Positions 44,898-53,866 are shown, numbered from the stretch's first letter. The stretch: 64,000 nt of DNA from Crocinitomicaceae bacterium (GCA_029251865.1 JAQXCN010000037.1:1-64000), one strand, 5' to 3'. Made by a program: numbers and translations. The notes: a model not told the origin generated them from the letters alone.

Positions 44898-45033
44898 TTT
44901 TTTTAGTTATTTCTTTAAAAAAGTATTTAAAACCTCTTCTACCTAAATGAATTTAGGTTTAATTCATAAGAATTAAAGCCTAGATGAGTAGGGCTATTAA
45001 TTAGGTTAGTAAGTCTTGTTTTTTAATTATTAA

Positions 45034-45064
45034 TTGCGCTATTCCATGGTAATATTGATATTTG
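45034..45064 (+). promoter_or_regulatory. Putative promoter of marC
   Basis: TTG at 45034-45036, a 20-bp spacer and GATATTTG at 45057-45064 match the Bacteroidota -33/-7 layout except for G in place of the first T of the -7 box. It ends 28 bp before the ATG. Confidence 0.5.
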
Positions 45065-45092
45065 TAGCCAAACAATTAATTAGAAAAGAATA

Positions 45093-45707
45093 ATGGATTC
45101 ACAATTTATTTTAATGCTTGGAAGCAATGGTTTTAATTTTAAGGAAATTGGAGTGGCATCTATGGTTCTTTTTGCAGTAATTGATATCGTTGGAAACATT
45201 CCTTTAATCATTGCTTTAAAAGAGAGGACAGGCCGTATTTATCCATTGAGAACAGCTTCTGTTTCCTTATTTATTTTGATTGGTTTTTTATTTGTTGGTG
45301 AAAGTATTTTGGGTTTAATCGGGGTAGGTATTAACGAATTTGCCGTTGCTGGTTCTTTCGTGTTGTTTTTCATGGCGCTTGAAATGATTTTGGGTGTCGA
45401 GATTTTTAAGGACAATGGTGAAGGGTCGAAAAAAGTAGCTTCTGTTGTTCCTCTCGCGTTTCCGATGATAGCAGGAGCGGGAACCATGACCTCATTAATC
45501 TCATTACGTGCTGAGTTTGAATTGGTAAATATTTTAATTGCTATTCTTTTAAATATTTTGGTAGTTTGGATTGTTTTAAAACTTACAGCGACCATTGAGC
45601 GCATTATTGGTTCAACTGGTATTGCAATTCTTAAAAAAGTCTTTGGGATTATTCTATTGGCAATAGCTATAAAGCTTTTCAGCAGTAATATACGAGAGCT
45701 TTTCTAA
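45093..45707 (+). CDS. MarC family integral membrane protein
   Basis: A 204-residue protein with about six hydrophobic spans and MarC-family blocks: 'FAVIDIVGNIPLIIAL', 'FVLFFMALEMILGVEIF', 'VPLAFPMIAGAGTMTSLI' and 'GIILLAIAIKLFSSNIREL'. The family was once tied to multiple antibiotic resistance; that role has been disputed and its real function is unsettled. No partner is obvious: upstream is the divergent haloperoxidase-like gene (220-bp gap) and downstream a DUF2927-like gene 85 bp away. Confidence 0.92.
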   Translation: MDSQFILMLGSNGFNFKEIGVASMVLFAVIDIVGNIPLIIALKERTGRIYPLRTASVSLFILIGFLFVGESILGLIGVGINEFAVAGSFVLFFMALEMILGVEIFKDNGEGSKKVASVVPLAFPMIAGAGTMTSLISLRAEFELVNILIAILLNILVVWIVLKLTATIERIIGSTGIAILKKVFGIILLAIAIKLFSSNIRELF

Positions 45708-45792
45708 TATGAAATGATGTTGCTCGAGATTTAGAGTATTTATTCAATAACTAATTATTTTCTTTGGCGTGATACTTGATGTATTTAAAACA

Positions 45793-46539
45793 ATGAAATC
45801 TTTGTTTTTAACATCTTCGGTCACAAAATGGTCTTTTGCTTTGGCAGCAGTGGTTTTCTCGTATTTTGGATTGCCGGACACCAAGCGCGCATACATCTCC
45901 AATGGAATCAAAGATAAATTCATTTCGTATTTGAACATTAATGCGGTCTCTACTTTTCAGAGAAAAAAGGAGAGATTCTTACCGGATTTTTCAAATGTAG
46001 ATGCGGAAACCACCTATTATTTCAATAAGATTGTACGTTTTTCTGAAAAGAGGCCCTTTCATAAAGGGCCCGTTTTGCGGTGGAATAAAGATATTAAGAT
46101 TTATGCTTCGGGTGATATAAGTAAAGCCAATAAAAAAGAAATGGTTCGGGTGATTATCGCGCTCAATCGATTAATAAAGCCAATTAAAATAACTTTAGTG
46201 CAGAGGCCTGAGATGGCAAATTCATTTATCTATTTTGGTGCAATTGATGCCTATAATAAAAGTCCGCTCACTTCAAAGAAACTCAACGACACCTACTTTG
46301 GTCATTTTCATATTAAGATATTTCAGCAAGAAATTCAGCAATCAAATATTTACATAAACACGTCAGAAACCTCCGAAAAAAGACAAAAGCATATTATCAG
46401 AGAAGAACTCACGCAGTCTTTAGGACTCATAAATGATGCTTATGATTATCCAGAAAGTATTTTTTATCAAGGCTACTCAGAAACAAAAGAATTCACATTA
46501 TTAGATCGCAAACTCATCGGGTTACTCTACCAAGATTGA
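45793..46539 (+). CDS. DUF2927-like secreted or membrane-anchored protein
   Basis: A 248-residue protein from the ATG at 45793; a GTG at 45769 would add eight residues. The N-terminus has a hydrophobic stretch ('WSFALAAVVFSYFGL', about 12-28) that may be a signal anchor. The C-terminal half has 'VLRWNKDIKIYASGD', 'YINTSETSEKRQKHIIREELTQSLGLINDA' pattern in two parts and 'FTLLDRKLIGLLYQ', which resembles DUF2927 with its E-E-L-T-Q-S-L-G core. That core recalls a zincin-like helix but lacks HEXXH. Function unknown. It converges on the aldolase gene with a 3-bp gap. Confidence 0.75.
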   Translation: MKSLFLTSSVTKWSFALAAVVFSYFGLPDTKRAYISNGIKDKFISYLNINAVSTFQRKKERFLPDFSNVDAETTYYFNKIVRFSEKRPFHKGPVLRWNKDIKIYASGDISKANKKEMVRVIIALNRLIKPIKITLVQRPEMANSFIYFGAIDAYNKSPLTSKKLNDTYFGHFHIKIFQQEIQQSNIYINTSETSEKRQKHIIREELTQSLGLINDAYDYPESIFYQGYSETKEFTLLDRKLIGLLYQD

Positions 46540-46542
46540 GTT

Positions 46543-47109
46543 TTAAACAAGCCAGGAACCACCTACGGATATTACATTTTTCAGTGCGAGATAAGATTCG
46601 TGGGTTTCTTCACTTATGCCTCCTGTTGGACAAAACATAATACTCGGAAATACATTCCCGTATGTTTTTAGCGCTTTAAGATCTCCAAAAAGATTGGCTG
46701 GAAAAAATTTAAAGGTATCCCAGCCCTGCTGCATGCCTAATATGATTTCACTTGGTGTTGCAATTCCAGGAATAAAAGGTATTCCGCTAGTATTAAATGC
46801 ATCCGCAAGTGTTTCATTAATACCGGGACTAACCATAAAGTGAACGCCAATATTTTTTGCTTTTTCAATTTGAGCTTTTGAAACTACGGTACCAATTCCT
46901 ACATCAAAACCCTCAGTATTAAGTGAGATTGCCTTTTCAATACATTCAAATGCGCAATCATTTCTTAGTGTTATCTCAATACAGTGTATTCCCTGCTCAA
47001 TTAATTTTGCAATTGTGGGTTCCACATCTTCAACGCTGTCGAATGAAACTACAGGGATTACAGCGTGTTTACCGAGTGTTTCTCTTATATTATTTTGTTT
47101 CATTTTCAA
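46543..47109 (-). CDS. eda: KDPG/KHG aldolase family protein
   Basis: A 188-residue class I aldolase of the 2-keto-3-deoxy-6-phosphogluconate family. Glu45 ('CIEITLRN') and the Schiff-base Lys134 ('TFKFFPANLFG') are present with 'GIGTV', 'FMVSPG' and 'FCPTGGIS'. It is about 25 residues shorter than the E. coli enzyme, ending at 'SVGGSWLV'. The 5' end overlaps bshC by 20 bp (or 14 bp if Met3 is the start). No edd or other Entner-Doudoroff gene is in the window, so it may act on other 2-keto acids, e.g. in uronate breakdown. Confidence 0.9.
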   Translation of the reverse strand: MKMKQNNIRETLGKHAVIPVVSFDSVEDVEPTIAKLIEQGIHCIEITLRNDCAFECIEKAISLNTEGFDVGIGTVVSKAQIEKAKNIGVHFMVSPGINETLADAFNTSGIPFIPGIATPSEIILGMQQGWDTFKFFPANLFGDLKALKTYGNVFPSIMFCPTGGISEETHESYLALKNVISVGGSWLV

Positions 47110-48679
47110 TTATAATTGTAAAATCAGTACTCAATGGGTTTAAGGCATTATACAGGTCTGCTATACGTTGTTTCGGCCCCGCTTGGTTGCAAAAATGAAG
47201 TAAATTTACGCTTCTTTCTTGTAGCTTTTGCTTTGGAAACAATCTTTCTTTCAGTTTGCTAATTTTTTTGACTTGGCTTTCAAAGCTATTCTTCTTGGCT
47301 TTCTCAATTTTCACTTGTAAAGTGTTGTTTAGCTTATCAAGTTTGTTGAGTTCGGCTCCAATCCATGACTTCATTCCATTATCCTGTTGTATGGCGTTAT
47401 GGTATAATTCTCGGATGCTCGCTTGGTGCTTTTCTATAGTTATTTTATCTATTGGGTTTGGGTCGGCTTTGTTAATCACTTGTTTTTCAAGTGCTGTCGT
47501 TGATTGAAGTAGGTCGTCTGGCCGCAATCCTACTTGATAAATAGTTTTTGCTGAAGCTTTATCAATCCATAAAATATTTGAACGCATCTGAAGCATCGGG
47601 TAGGGAATAGAAGATCTTTTAAAGATGTTTTTAAGCTGTGTCCAATATTTTAATTCCGCCATTCCGCCTACGTAGCATAGGTTTGGTAAGATTACCTCTT
47701 GATAGAGTGGTCGTAGTGCTACATTTGGAGAAAAACGCTCTGGAGCGTTATCAACAAGCTCTAGTAATTCCTTTTCACGGAGCTTAAGATTTCCTAATAG
47801 ATACGTATCTTTTTCTTTCACGATTCTCTTTCTTTCACCTCCATGCATGTAAAAAAGATTGATCTCTCTCGAGTGAATTTGTGGTTTCCTGTTTTTCGAT
47901 TTGAGTAAAGTATTTGTATTCTCAATGCATTGATTTGAAAATTGCTCTACCAATTCTTTGGTAAAGTGAGGTTTCATTGTTGATTTAAGTTCTTTTTGAT
48001 TTGCATCGAGAACAACCAATCCTCGATCCCCAAATAAATAGTGGAGCCAACTCCGAAATGCATTTCCGTAATTATCGCCCTTCATTGCCTTGAGGTAGCA
48101 TTCAATTTCTTTCTCCCCTCTAAAAAGTTCAAGAAGTTCATTTTGAACAGTAGAAATATTTTGCGTACTGTATTCTCCTACTGCACCTTCTTGTTTATGG
48201 TCCCAGGTAAGTGTTTTGTTGAAAACACTTAGACTTTCAATTTCAAGACTATCATGGTCCTCAGATGCCATCCAAAACACCGGCACGAAATGATTTGAAG
48301 GGTACTGTTTCTTTAAGTCTTCGCAGAGTTTTATCACGTGAAGTATCTTGATAAAGAAATAGAGTGGACCGCCATAAAGACAAATCTGATGCCCGGTTGT
48401 TATCGTAAAGGTGCTATTTTCTTTTAAAAGATTTATGTTTTTTATTACCGCTTCTTTATTATCAATCTCTCGATAATTTTCTTCTAGTGTTTTTGATATT
48501 AGCGCTCTTTTTGTTTGATCAAAACTTTCCTTTTTAAGATCGATTTGGTTTTTGATATTAGCGCTGCTGAAGGGCAATCCAATCAAGTCCTGCAGCTCGG
48601 ATTGATTATAGATAAGGTCTAATTCTTCATTTGAGAAGAGGTTCAGGTTTTTTCGTGATAGCGCAATAGTTTCAATCAT
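47090..48679 (-). CDS. bshC: Bacillithiol biosynthesis cysteine-adding enzyme BshC
   Basis: A 529-residue enzyme proposed to attach cysteine to glucosaminyl-malate in the last step of bacillithiol synthesis. Family blocks are clear: 'TITTGHQICLYGGPLYFFIKI' split around residues 92-112, 'FVPVFWMASEDHDSLEIE' (about 134-151), and a long C-terminal coiled coil ('LDKLNNTLQVKIEKAKK') before 'LFPKQKLQERSVNLL'. Length is standard. It follows the lolE-like gene by 5 bp and overlaps eda. Bacillithiol is the low-molecular-weight thiol of Firmicutes and many Bacteroidota; bshA and bshB are not in this window. Confidence 0.95.
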   Translation of the reverse strand: MIETIALSRKNLNLFSNEELDLIYNQSELQDLIGLPFSSANIKNQIDLKKESFDQTKRALISKTLEENYREIDNKEAVIKNINLLKENSTFTITTGHQICLYGGPLYFFIKILHVIKLCEDLKKQYPSNHFVPVFWMASEDHDSLEIESLSVFNKTLTWDHKQEGAVGEYSTQNISTVQNELLELFRGEKEIECYLKAMKGDNYGNAFRSWLHYLFGDRGLVVLDANQKELKSTMKPHFTKELVEQFSNQCIENTNTLLKSKNRKPQIHSREINLFYMHGGERKRIVKEKDTYLLGNLKLREKELLELVDNAPERFSPNVALRPLYQEVILPNLCYVGGMAELKYWTQLKNIFKRSSIPYPMLQMRSNILWIDKASAKTIYQVGLRPDDLLQSTTALEKQVINKADPNPIDKITIEKHQASIRELYHNAIQQDNGMKSWIGAELNKLDKLNNTLQVKIEKAKKNSFESQVKKISKLKERLFPKQKLQERSVNLLHFCNQAGPKQRIADLYNALNPLSTDFTIIIENETK

Positions 48680-48684
48680 GATCG

Positions 48685-49992
48685 CTAATTAAATTTTATA
48701 GATTTAGAGGGGTCTATTCGAGCAATAACATAGCTAGGAATTAATAAACTTGCCATACAGGTTACAAAGGTGATCAGGTTAATAATTAGTACAGCGCCAA
48801 AAGATAAATCTATAGGCACATGTGACAAATAATAAACACTTGAGTCTAACTTAATTAGTTCGAATTTGTTTTGGATATAACAAAGACTCAATCCAATGAT
48901 GTTTCCAATTACCATGGCTTTTAAAATGAGTGCGCCAGTTTGAAATAAGAAGATTTTACGAATACTCCAATTGGTAGCACCAAGGGCTTTTAGTATGCCA
49001 ATAAAATTACTTCTTACAACAATCATTACTAACAACACCGAACCTATATTAACTATTCCGATAAGTATCATTAATGATATGATTATAAATACATTAGTGT
49101 CTAGAAAACCTAACCAGGAAAAGATATCGCTTTCTGAATTTAATACTGATATACTTTGTAGTTGTTCGCCGTGTTCGTTTGGCTTGAGTATGATAGCATC
49201 TTGTATTTTTGAATGAATATCTTCAAGTTGGTTCCATTCATTAATCTGAATTTCGAAACCAGAAACGAAATGTGTTGCTCCTTTATTAAGGTCGTTGAAA
49301 TCACAAAGTTCTTGAACTTTATTTAAAGGTGCAAAAACAACTTGATTGTCTAACTTATCTATACCAGTTTCGAAGATCCCCACTATTTTGAATCGTTGCA
49401 TTAACGAACGGTTTTTAACAAAGAATATGGCGATGTCATCTTCAAGTTTAAATTGTAGGTCTCGGCATGTTTGCACTGAGACAAGAACTTCGTTGTCTTT
49501 GTTTTTGAAATCTGGAATCCTGCCTTGTTTTAGAATACTTGTTAAAAATGATTTGGGATACTGTTCATTAATCCCTTTGAGAACTACACCGTTTACCTCT
49601 TTTTTTGTCACTTGCTGTGCTGATTCTAGTCCATCCGAAGATTGTATGAAATTTTCTGATCGAATTAGAGCAGGCTTGTAAAGGACAGGAGCAATATATT
49701 TTACGCCCTCAATTTCCTTTAGGGTATCTATTATAACTTGGGATTCGTTAATTGGATCGGCCTCGTAGATGTTTTCATTTCCGGCTTTAATTAGGAATAT
49801 CGGAGCATTGAAGCCAACTATTTTTTCCCTGATTTCATTTTGGAAACCATGTACCGTTGCTAATGTGATTAGATTGACAATTATTGTTAGTGCAACACTA
49901 ATTAATGAAATACGAAGTATAGGTCTAGAAACTTTTATACCTTTCTCCTTAGTTTTAAGAACTTTGTTTGCTATGAAATATTCGAACGACAC
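48685..49992 (-). CDS. FtsX-like ABC transporter permease (LolC/LolE family)
   Basis: A 435-residue inner-membrane permease with one N-terminal span (about 25-48), a large periplasmic MacB-like domain (about 50-300) and three C-terminal spans (about 300-322, 345-370, 395-420). The FtsX-domain block 'VVRSNFIGILKALGATNWSIRKIFLFQ' spans about 325-352. Such permeases extract lipoproteins from the inner membrane, with LolD as ATPase, which is not in this window. First gene of the lolE-like/bshC/eda run. Its start overlaps the namZ start by 20 bp on the other strand. Confidence 0.92.
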   Translation of the reverse strand: MSFEYFIANKVLKTKEKGIKVSRPILRISLISVALTIIVNLITLATVHGFQNEIREKIVGFNAPIFLIKAGNENIYEADPINESQVIIDTLKEIEGVKYIAPVLYKPALIRSENFIQSSDGLESAQQVTKKEVNGVVLKGINEQYPKSFLTSILKQGRIPDFKNKDNEVLVSVQTCRDLQFKLEDDIAIFFVKNRSLMQRFKIVGIFETGIDKLDNQVVFAPLNKVQELCDFNDLNKGATHFVSGFEIQINEWNQLEDIHSKIQDAIILKPNEHGEQLQSISVLNSESDIFSWLGFLDTNVFIIISLMILIGIVNIGSVLLVMIVVRSNFIGILKALGATNWSIRKIFLFQTGALILKAMVIGNIIGLSLCYIQNKFELIKLDSSVYYLSHVPIDLSFGAVLIINLITFVTCMASLLIPSYVIARIDPSKSIKFN

Positions 49993-51229
49993 GTTGCGGT
50001 TATTACTTTTTCAAAAATACATAAAGCTATCGGGTCTTGTGTTCTTTTTTGTGTTTTTACTTTTTTCATGCCAATCCCATCAAGAAACGGACAAAAACAT
50101 CATACAATTTCATGTTAGTCAGACGGAAAAGGATTCTTCCCTGTATTTAGGTATCGATCGAATGGACAGTCTAGTGGCGCTTTTGGCAGGAAAGAGTATT
50201 GCAATTGTAGGGAACCAGACCTCGGTACTTAAGGATTCTATTCATTTGGTCGATACTTTAATTGCCAGAAATATTGATGTTATCAAGGTTTTTTCTCCCG
50301 AGCACGGTTTTCGAGGAAAAGGAAGTGCAGGTCAGAAAATTGATAACTCGATGGATGCTAAAACGGGAATACCGATAATATCACTATACGGGTCCCACAA
50401 GAAGCCCAGCAAATCGGATATGTCAGGGGTATCCTTGGTTGTTTTTGATATTCAAGATGTTGGTGTGAGGTTTTATACTTACATCTCAACCCTACATTAT
50501 GTGATGGAAGCATGCGCTGAGTATAACATTCCAATTGTCGTTTTAGATCGACCAAATCCAAATGGCGATTATATTGATGGTCCCGTTCTTGAAATGGAGC
50601 ATAGAAGTTTTGTTGGAATGCATCCAGTACCTGTAGTTCACGGAATGACAATTGGTGAATATGCCTTAATGATCAATGGTGAAAACTGGTTGAAGGATAG
50701 CTTGCAGTGCGATTTAAAGGTGCTTTGGTGTCTGAATTATAGCCATAATATGAAGTATTCATTACCTGTGGCTCCTTCACCAAACTTACGCTCCGATATA
50801 GCGGTGAGATTATATCCAAGTCTCTGTTTTTTTGAAGGGACAACTGTAAGTGTAGGAAGAGGTACTGCTCAGCCTTTTGAGCTTTATGGTCACCCTAATC
50901 TCGAAAAGTCTGTATTTCGTTTTAAGCCGAAGTCACAAGCAGGGGCGGTCTATCCAAAGCATCAAAATATAGAATGTGGAGGCGTTTACTTGGGGGACGA
51001 GCCCATGACTTCAAGATTTTCCTTGGCTTATCTTCTTGAAGCTATTCGTGAACTTGGAGATCCAGTTTCAACAATTAACAGAAAAAAGTTTTTTATCTTA
51101 CTTTCGGGGACAGAAAAGCTTTATAATCAAATTATAAAAGGTCTTTCAGAAGAAAAAATACGGAAGACATGGGCAGCAGACCTTAAGGCCTATCAGAAAA
51201 TGAGAACGAAATATCTTCAGTACAACTAA
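49973..51229 (+). CDS. namZ: Exo-beta-N-acetylmuramidase NamZ-like lipoprotein (DUF1343)
   Basis: A 418-residue lipoprotein (lipobox LLFSC, Cys33) of the DUF1343 family, characterised elsewhere as exo-beta-N-acetylmuramidase (NamZ) in peptidoglycan recycling. Signature blocks are '[16 protein letters not shown]', '[15 protein letters not shown]', '[20 protein letters not shown]', '[17 protein letters not shown]' and '[13 protein letters not shown]'. The ATG at 49973 is chosen because it begins the lipoprotein signal; the frame stays open 68 codons further upstream, but only antisense to lolE. The 5' ends of namZ and the lolE-like gene overlap by 20 bp head to head. It ends overlapping purE by 4 bp. 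Confidence 0.92.
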   Translation: MKYSNDTLRLLLFQKYIKLSGLVFFFVFLLFSCQSHQETDKNIIQFHVSQTEKDSSLYLGIDRMDSLVALLAGKSIAIVGNQTSVLKDSIHLVDTLIARNIDVIKVFSPEHGFRGKGSAGQKIDNSMDAKTGIPIISLYGSHKKPSKSDMSGVSLVVFDIQDVGVRFYTYISTLHYVMEACAEYNIPIVVLDRPNPNGDYIDGPVLEMEHRSFVGMHPVPVVHGMTIGEYALMINGENWLKDSLQCDLKVLWCLNYSHNMKYSLPVAPSPNLRSDIAVRLYPSLCFFEGTTVSVGRGTAQPFELYGHPNLEKSVFRFKPKSQAGAVYPKHQNIECGGVYLGDEPMTSRFSLAYLLEAIRELGDPVSTINRKKFFILLSGTEKLYNQIIKGLSEEKIRKTWAADLKAYQKMRTKYLQYN

Positions 51230-51714
51230 CGCAGAGACTCCTGGCTTTTTTCTACTTTTTCTTTCATGTCCTGCTGATAGCTCTCTAGTGTTTTTGAGAC
51301 ATCTGCATCAAATGCGCCTATGATACGAGCCGCAAGAATACCTGCATTTTTAGCTCCGTTCAAAGCGACAGTTGCTACGGGAATTCCATTTGGCATTTGT
51401 AAAATACTAAGGATTGAATCCCATCCATCAATAGAATTTGACGATTTAACGGGCACGCCAATTACCGGCAAGGTTGTAAGGGAAGCTGTCATGCCAGGTA
51501 GATGCGCTGCACCTCCAGCACCTGCGATAATTACTTTTAAACCTCTTTGGGAAGCCGCTTTCGCATAGCTCACCATTTTTTCTGGTGTTCGGTGTGCAGA
51601 AACAATTTCAACTTCAGTTCCAATACCAAATTCTTTAAGAATGTCTATGGCTCCTTTCATAACGGGTAGATCAGAAGCACTTCCCATTATAATTCCAACA
51701 CTAACTTTTTTCAT
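51226..51714 (-). CDS. purE: N5-carboxyaminoimidazole ribonucleotide mutase
   Basis: A 162-residue class I PurE that converts N5-CAIR to CAIR in purine synthesis. It has '[21 protein letters not shown]' (about 11-31) split by the phosphate-binding loop, 'SAHRTPEKM', and '[17 protein letters not shown]'. Length is typical. The start overlaps the tatA stop by ATGA. The stop overlaps namZ by 4 bp tail to tail. purK, the usual partner, is not seen next to it. Confidence 0.97.
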   Translation of the reverse strand: MKKVSVGIIMGSASDLPVMKGAIDILKEFGIGTEVEIVSAHRTPEKMVSYAKAASQRGLKVIIAGAGGAAHLPGMTASLTTLPVIGVPVKSSNSIDGWDSILSILQMPNGIPVATVALNGAKNAGILAARIIGAFDADVSKTLESYQQDMKEKVEKSQESLR

Positions 51715-52028
51715 TTTTTCTTGGTGTTCTTTGGTTCGTAATTTATCGTGTTTTCAATATCTGTCATCATTTGATCCATCGGAAGTTGAATTTCCTCTTC
51801 AGTTTCTTTGATTAGTTCATTCAAATTTAAATCATTTTTTAGATCGCCAGTGGATTTCTTTATCTCACTTTTTAGGTCATCAGATGCATTTTTGATTTGA
51901 TAAATTGCGCGACCCAATGTTTTGGCAATACTCGGAATGCTCTTTGCTCCAAAGAAGATAAGAACAAACACTAAAATCAACAGGATTTCAGTCCCTGCAA
52001 TATCATTAAGAAATAGCGCTTGCATCAT
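51711..52028 (-). CDS. tatA: Sec-independent translocase subunit TatA/TatE
   Basis: A 105-residue Tat component with a short N-terminal part, one membrane span ('[19 protein letters not shown]', about 14-32), the hinge '[16 protein letters not shown]' amphipathic helix and a charged C-terminal tail. The FG-x(n)-P-x-L-G-R pattern is diagnostic. The start is ATG at 52028 or the adjacent ATG at 52025. A -7 box lies 7 bp upstream of 52028. It is cotranscribed with purE. tatC is not in the window. Confidence 0.93.
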   Translation of the reverse strand: MMQALFLNDIAGTEILLILVFVLIFFGAKSIPSIAKTLGRAIYQIKNASDDLKSEIKKSTGDLKNDLNLNELIKETEEEIQLPMDQMMTDIENTINYEPKNTKKK

Positions 52029-52035
52029 TACACTG

Positions 52036-52043
52036 CAAATTTA
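52036..52043 (-). promoter_or_regulatory. -7 box upstream of tatA
   Basis: The minus strand reads TAAATTTG, a full match to TAnnTTTG, 7 bp before the ATG at 52028, so the leader would be only a few nucleotides long. Confidence 0.5.
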
Positions 52044-52084
52044 CAACTAATTTAGGTCCCGAAAAACAGAACGATTATACGATT

Positions 52085-52981
52085 CTAATCACGAAGGTCG
52101 TAGCCGCATCTATAGGTGTTCGCATGTGCTTCAACAATTGTATTAATTTCATGACTATATCCTCCACCCATAGTAGTTACAATTGGGCATTCGAGTTGCT
52201 TACTGTAATTAAAAACCATTTCATCTCTTTTTTTACAGCCGGCTAAACTTAAACTCATTCTTCCGAGCTTATCGCTTTCAAGAACATCAACTCCTGCTTG
52301 ATAAAAAATAAAATCAGGTTCATAACTTGTTAATATGTGATCTAGGCTTTTTTCGAGTTCGTAGAGATAGTTCTGGTCTTTAATTCCATCTTCAGTTTCA
52401 ATGTCGAGATCAGAGACTTGCTTGTGTAGTGGGTAATTATTTTTGCCATGCATACTAAATGTAAAAATATTGGATGTTTTTTCGCACATTTCCGCTGTGC
52501 CATTACCCTGGTGTACATCGAGATCGACTATTAATATCTTATTTGCCTTTTTATTTTCTAACAACCAATTTGCAGAAATAACATGGTCATTAAGCAAACA
52601 AAAACCTTCCCCTCGATCTGAAAAGGCATGATGCGTTCCGCCAGCAATATTAAAGGCTATAGTGTTTTTTAGGGCTAATTCTGCTGCTTTTCTGGTTCCT
52701 TCCATAATGGTCCATTCCCTTCTTATAAGCATTTCATTATGCACAAAGCCAGATGTACGCTGTTCTTTTCTTGTAAGCTCAAGGTTTTTAAGGCGCTTCA
52801 GATATACTTTGCTGTGAACCGCTTCTACATAATTTTCAGAGATAATATCGGGTTCAAAAAACTGATTTTGATGCACAGTCCCTTCATGGACAAGTTGCCT
52901 TGGAAGTAAATCATATTTCTCCATTGGAAAGCGGTGGTTATCCGGGAGCTCATGTACATATATGGGATGAAAGGCAATCAT
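52085..52981 (-). CDS. Histone deacetylase family protein (acetoin utilisation/acetylpolyamine type)
   Basis: A 298-residue zinc-dependent deacetylase of the arginase/deacetylase fold. The active-site pair H117-H118 ('GGTHHAF'), zinc ligands D155 and H157 in 'VDLDVHQGNG', and a third ligand in 'YQAGVDVLESDKLGR' (about 245) are present, so it looks active. Bacterial members deacetylate small molecules such as polyamines or proteins such as acetyl-CoA synthetase; the substrate here is unknown. The neighbouring YkgJ-type gene is 37 bp upstream on the same strand with a weak hairpin between. Confidence 0.93.
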   Translation of the reverse strand: MIAFHPIYVHELPDNHRFPMEKYDLLPRQLVHEGTVHQNQFFEPDIISENYVEAVHSKVYLKRLKNLELTRKEQRTSGFVHNEMLIRREWTIMEGTRKAAELALKNTIAFNIAGGTHHAFSDRGEGFCLLNDHVISANWLLENKKANKILIVDLDVHQGNGTAEMCEKTSNIFTFSMHGKNNYPLHKQVSDLDIETEDGIKDQNYLYELEKSLDHILTSYEPDFIFYQAGVDVLESDKLGRMSLSLAGCKKRDEMVFNYSKQLECPIVTTMGGGYSHEINTIVEAHANTYRCGYDLRD

Positions 52982-52995
52982 AAGGATTAAACCAA

Positions 52996-53016
52996 TAAAA
53001 AGGCAACATTGTTGCG
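52996..53016 (-). terminator. Weak terminator-like hairpin after the YkgJ-type gene
   Basis: On the minus strand GCAAC/GTTGC forms a 5-bp stem with a 3-nt loop followed by C and T5, directly after the stop of the upstream gene. The stem is short, so read-through into the HDAC-family gene is likely. Confidence 0.4.
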
Positions 53017-53018
53017 CA

Positions 53019-53516
53019 TTAGGCTTGGGTGATTTTATCTACAATTCGTGCAACTGCCGGACATATTTCAGTGTTTTCAAGCGTTAGGTTCATAATTTGA
53101 ATAACATTCTTTCGATCGGTATGTGGATATTCTCGACATGCTAAAGGCCTGTATTCATATACCTGACAAGTATTATCTGAATTTAAAAATGTACACGGTG
53201 AAGATTTGAGCACATAGTCTTGGTCGTCATCGAGTTTTAAATGACTTTCAGTGAATTTCCCTGCCTTTATTTTAAGGTGCTTTGCAAGGCGATTGATGTC
53301 AGCATTGCGAAATATGGGACTTGTAGTTTTACAGCAGTTAGCGCAAGTCAGACAATCCATGGTTTCAAACTCCTTGTCATGTAGATTATTGAAGTCTGTA
53401 TTGACCTGTTTTAATTTCTTTTTTTTAAGTTGTTGTAACCGTTTTCGGTATTCTTTTCGCTTTTTCTTTGCTTCACTTAAACTCTGTTGATCCTCAAGAT
53501 TAAGGTCTTTATTCAT
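53019..53516 (-). CDS. YkgJ family cysteine-cluster protein
   Basis: A 165-residue protein with the CX2CX2CC-type cluster 'CLTCANCCKTTSP' (about 55-67), a second group 'SPCTFLNSDNTCQVYEYRPLACREYP' divided around residues 109-134, and a late Cys in 'ENTEICPAV'. This spacing fits the YkgJ/UPF0153 family, thought to bind zinc or an iron-sulfur cluster. The N-terminus is a Lys-rich charged helix. Function is unknown; no partner gene is evident. Confidence 0.9.
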   Translation of the reverse strand: MNKDLNLEDQQSLSEAKKKRKEYRKRLQQLKKKKLKQVNTDFNNLHDKEFETMDCLTCANCCKTTSPIFRNADINRLAKHLKIKAGKFTESHLKLDDDQDYVLKSSPCTFLNSDNTCQVYEYRPLACREYPHTDRKNVIQIMNLTLENTEICPAVARIVDKITQA

Positions 53517-53595
53517 GGGGTGAAGTTAGTGATTTATAAAATGTTGTGCAGTCATTTCTTATCGCAATTGAATACTTTTACAGAAAAAAGCAAAC

Positions 53596-53823
53596 ATGTC
53601 TTTTCCTATTTTTAGAAAGCTTTCAAATAATAAATCTTTTTACAGGATTTCTTCAGAGACTGATTTTGAAGAATTGCAAGTTGTTGGTTCTAAAGTTTTA
53701 TGTTCTGAGCACAAGGCAACAAAGTATCCAGAGCTAATTCGGTTAAAAGAAATGATAGCGTGTAATAGCCCCTTCGAGGAACACGATGCCTTAGATTACA
53801 AATCTTTAAAGGCAAAGTTGTAA
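53596..53823 (+). CDS. Small conserved-looking hypothetical protein
   Basis: A 75-residue soluble protein with no signal peptide or span ('SFPIFRKLSNNKSFYRISSETDFEEL' beginning, in part). It occupies a gap between YkgJ and the CAP gene, on the plus strand, in codons that look like the surroundings. An overlapping 63-residue frame at 53546 is Phe/Leu-rich and looks like a shadow. A near-consensus TACTTTTA lies about 20 bp upstream. No family is recognised, and the call rests on position and composition only. Confidence 0.6.
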   Translation: MSFPIFRKLSNNKSFYRISSETDFEELQVVGSKVLCSEHKATKYPELIRLKEMIACNSPFEEHDALDYKSLKAKL

Positions 53824-53866
53824 CCACGAAAGATTGATGAGGTTATGTTTATAAAACCTCTTCTTC

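Noticed and set aside
46543-47109. Evidence for a full Entner-Doudoroff pathway
   Set aside because: Only the aldolase is present; no dehydratase or kinase lies nearby.
49769-49972. 68-codon N-terminal extension of the namZ frame
   Set aside because: It lies antisense to the lolE-like gene and precedes a good lipoprotein signal peptide starting at 49973.
52085-52981. Histone deacetylase-like gene as a sign of transfer from a eukaryote
   Set aside because: Bacterial members of this family are widespread, and nothing in base composition or context sets this gene apart.
53546-53737. 63-codon open frame overlapping the small gene at 53596
   Set aside because: Phe/Leu-rich, no spans or motif; the 53596 frame has a more ordinary soluble composition.
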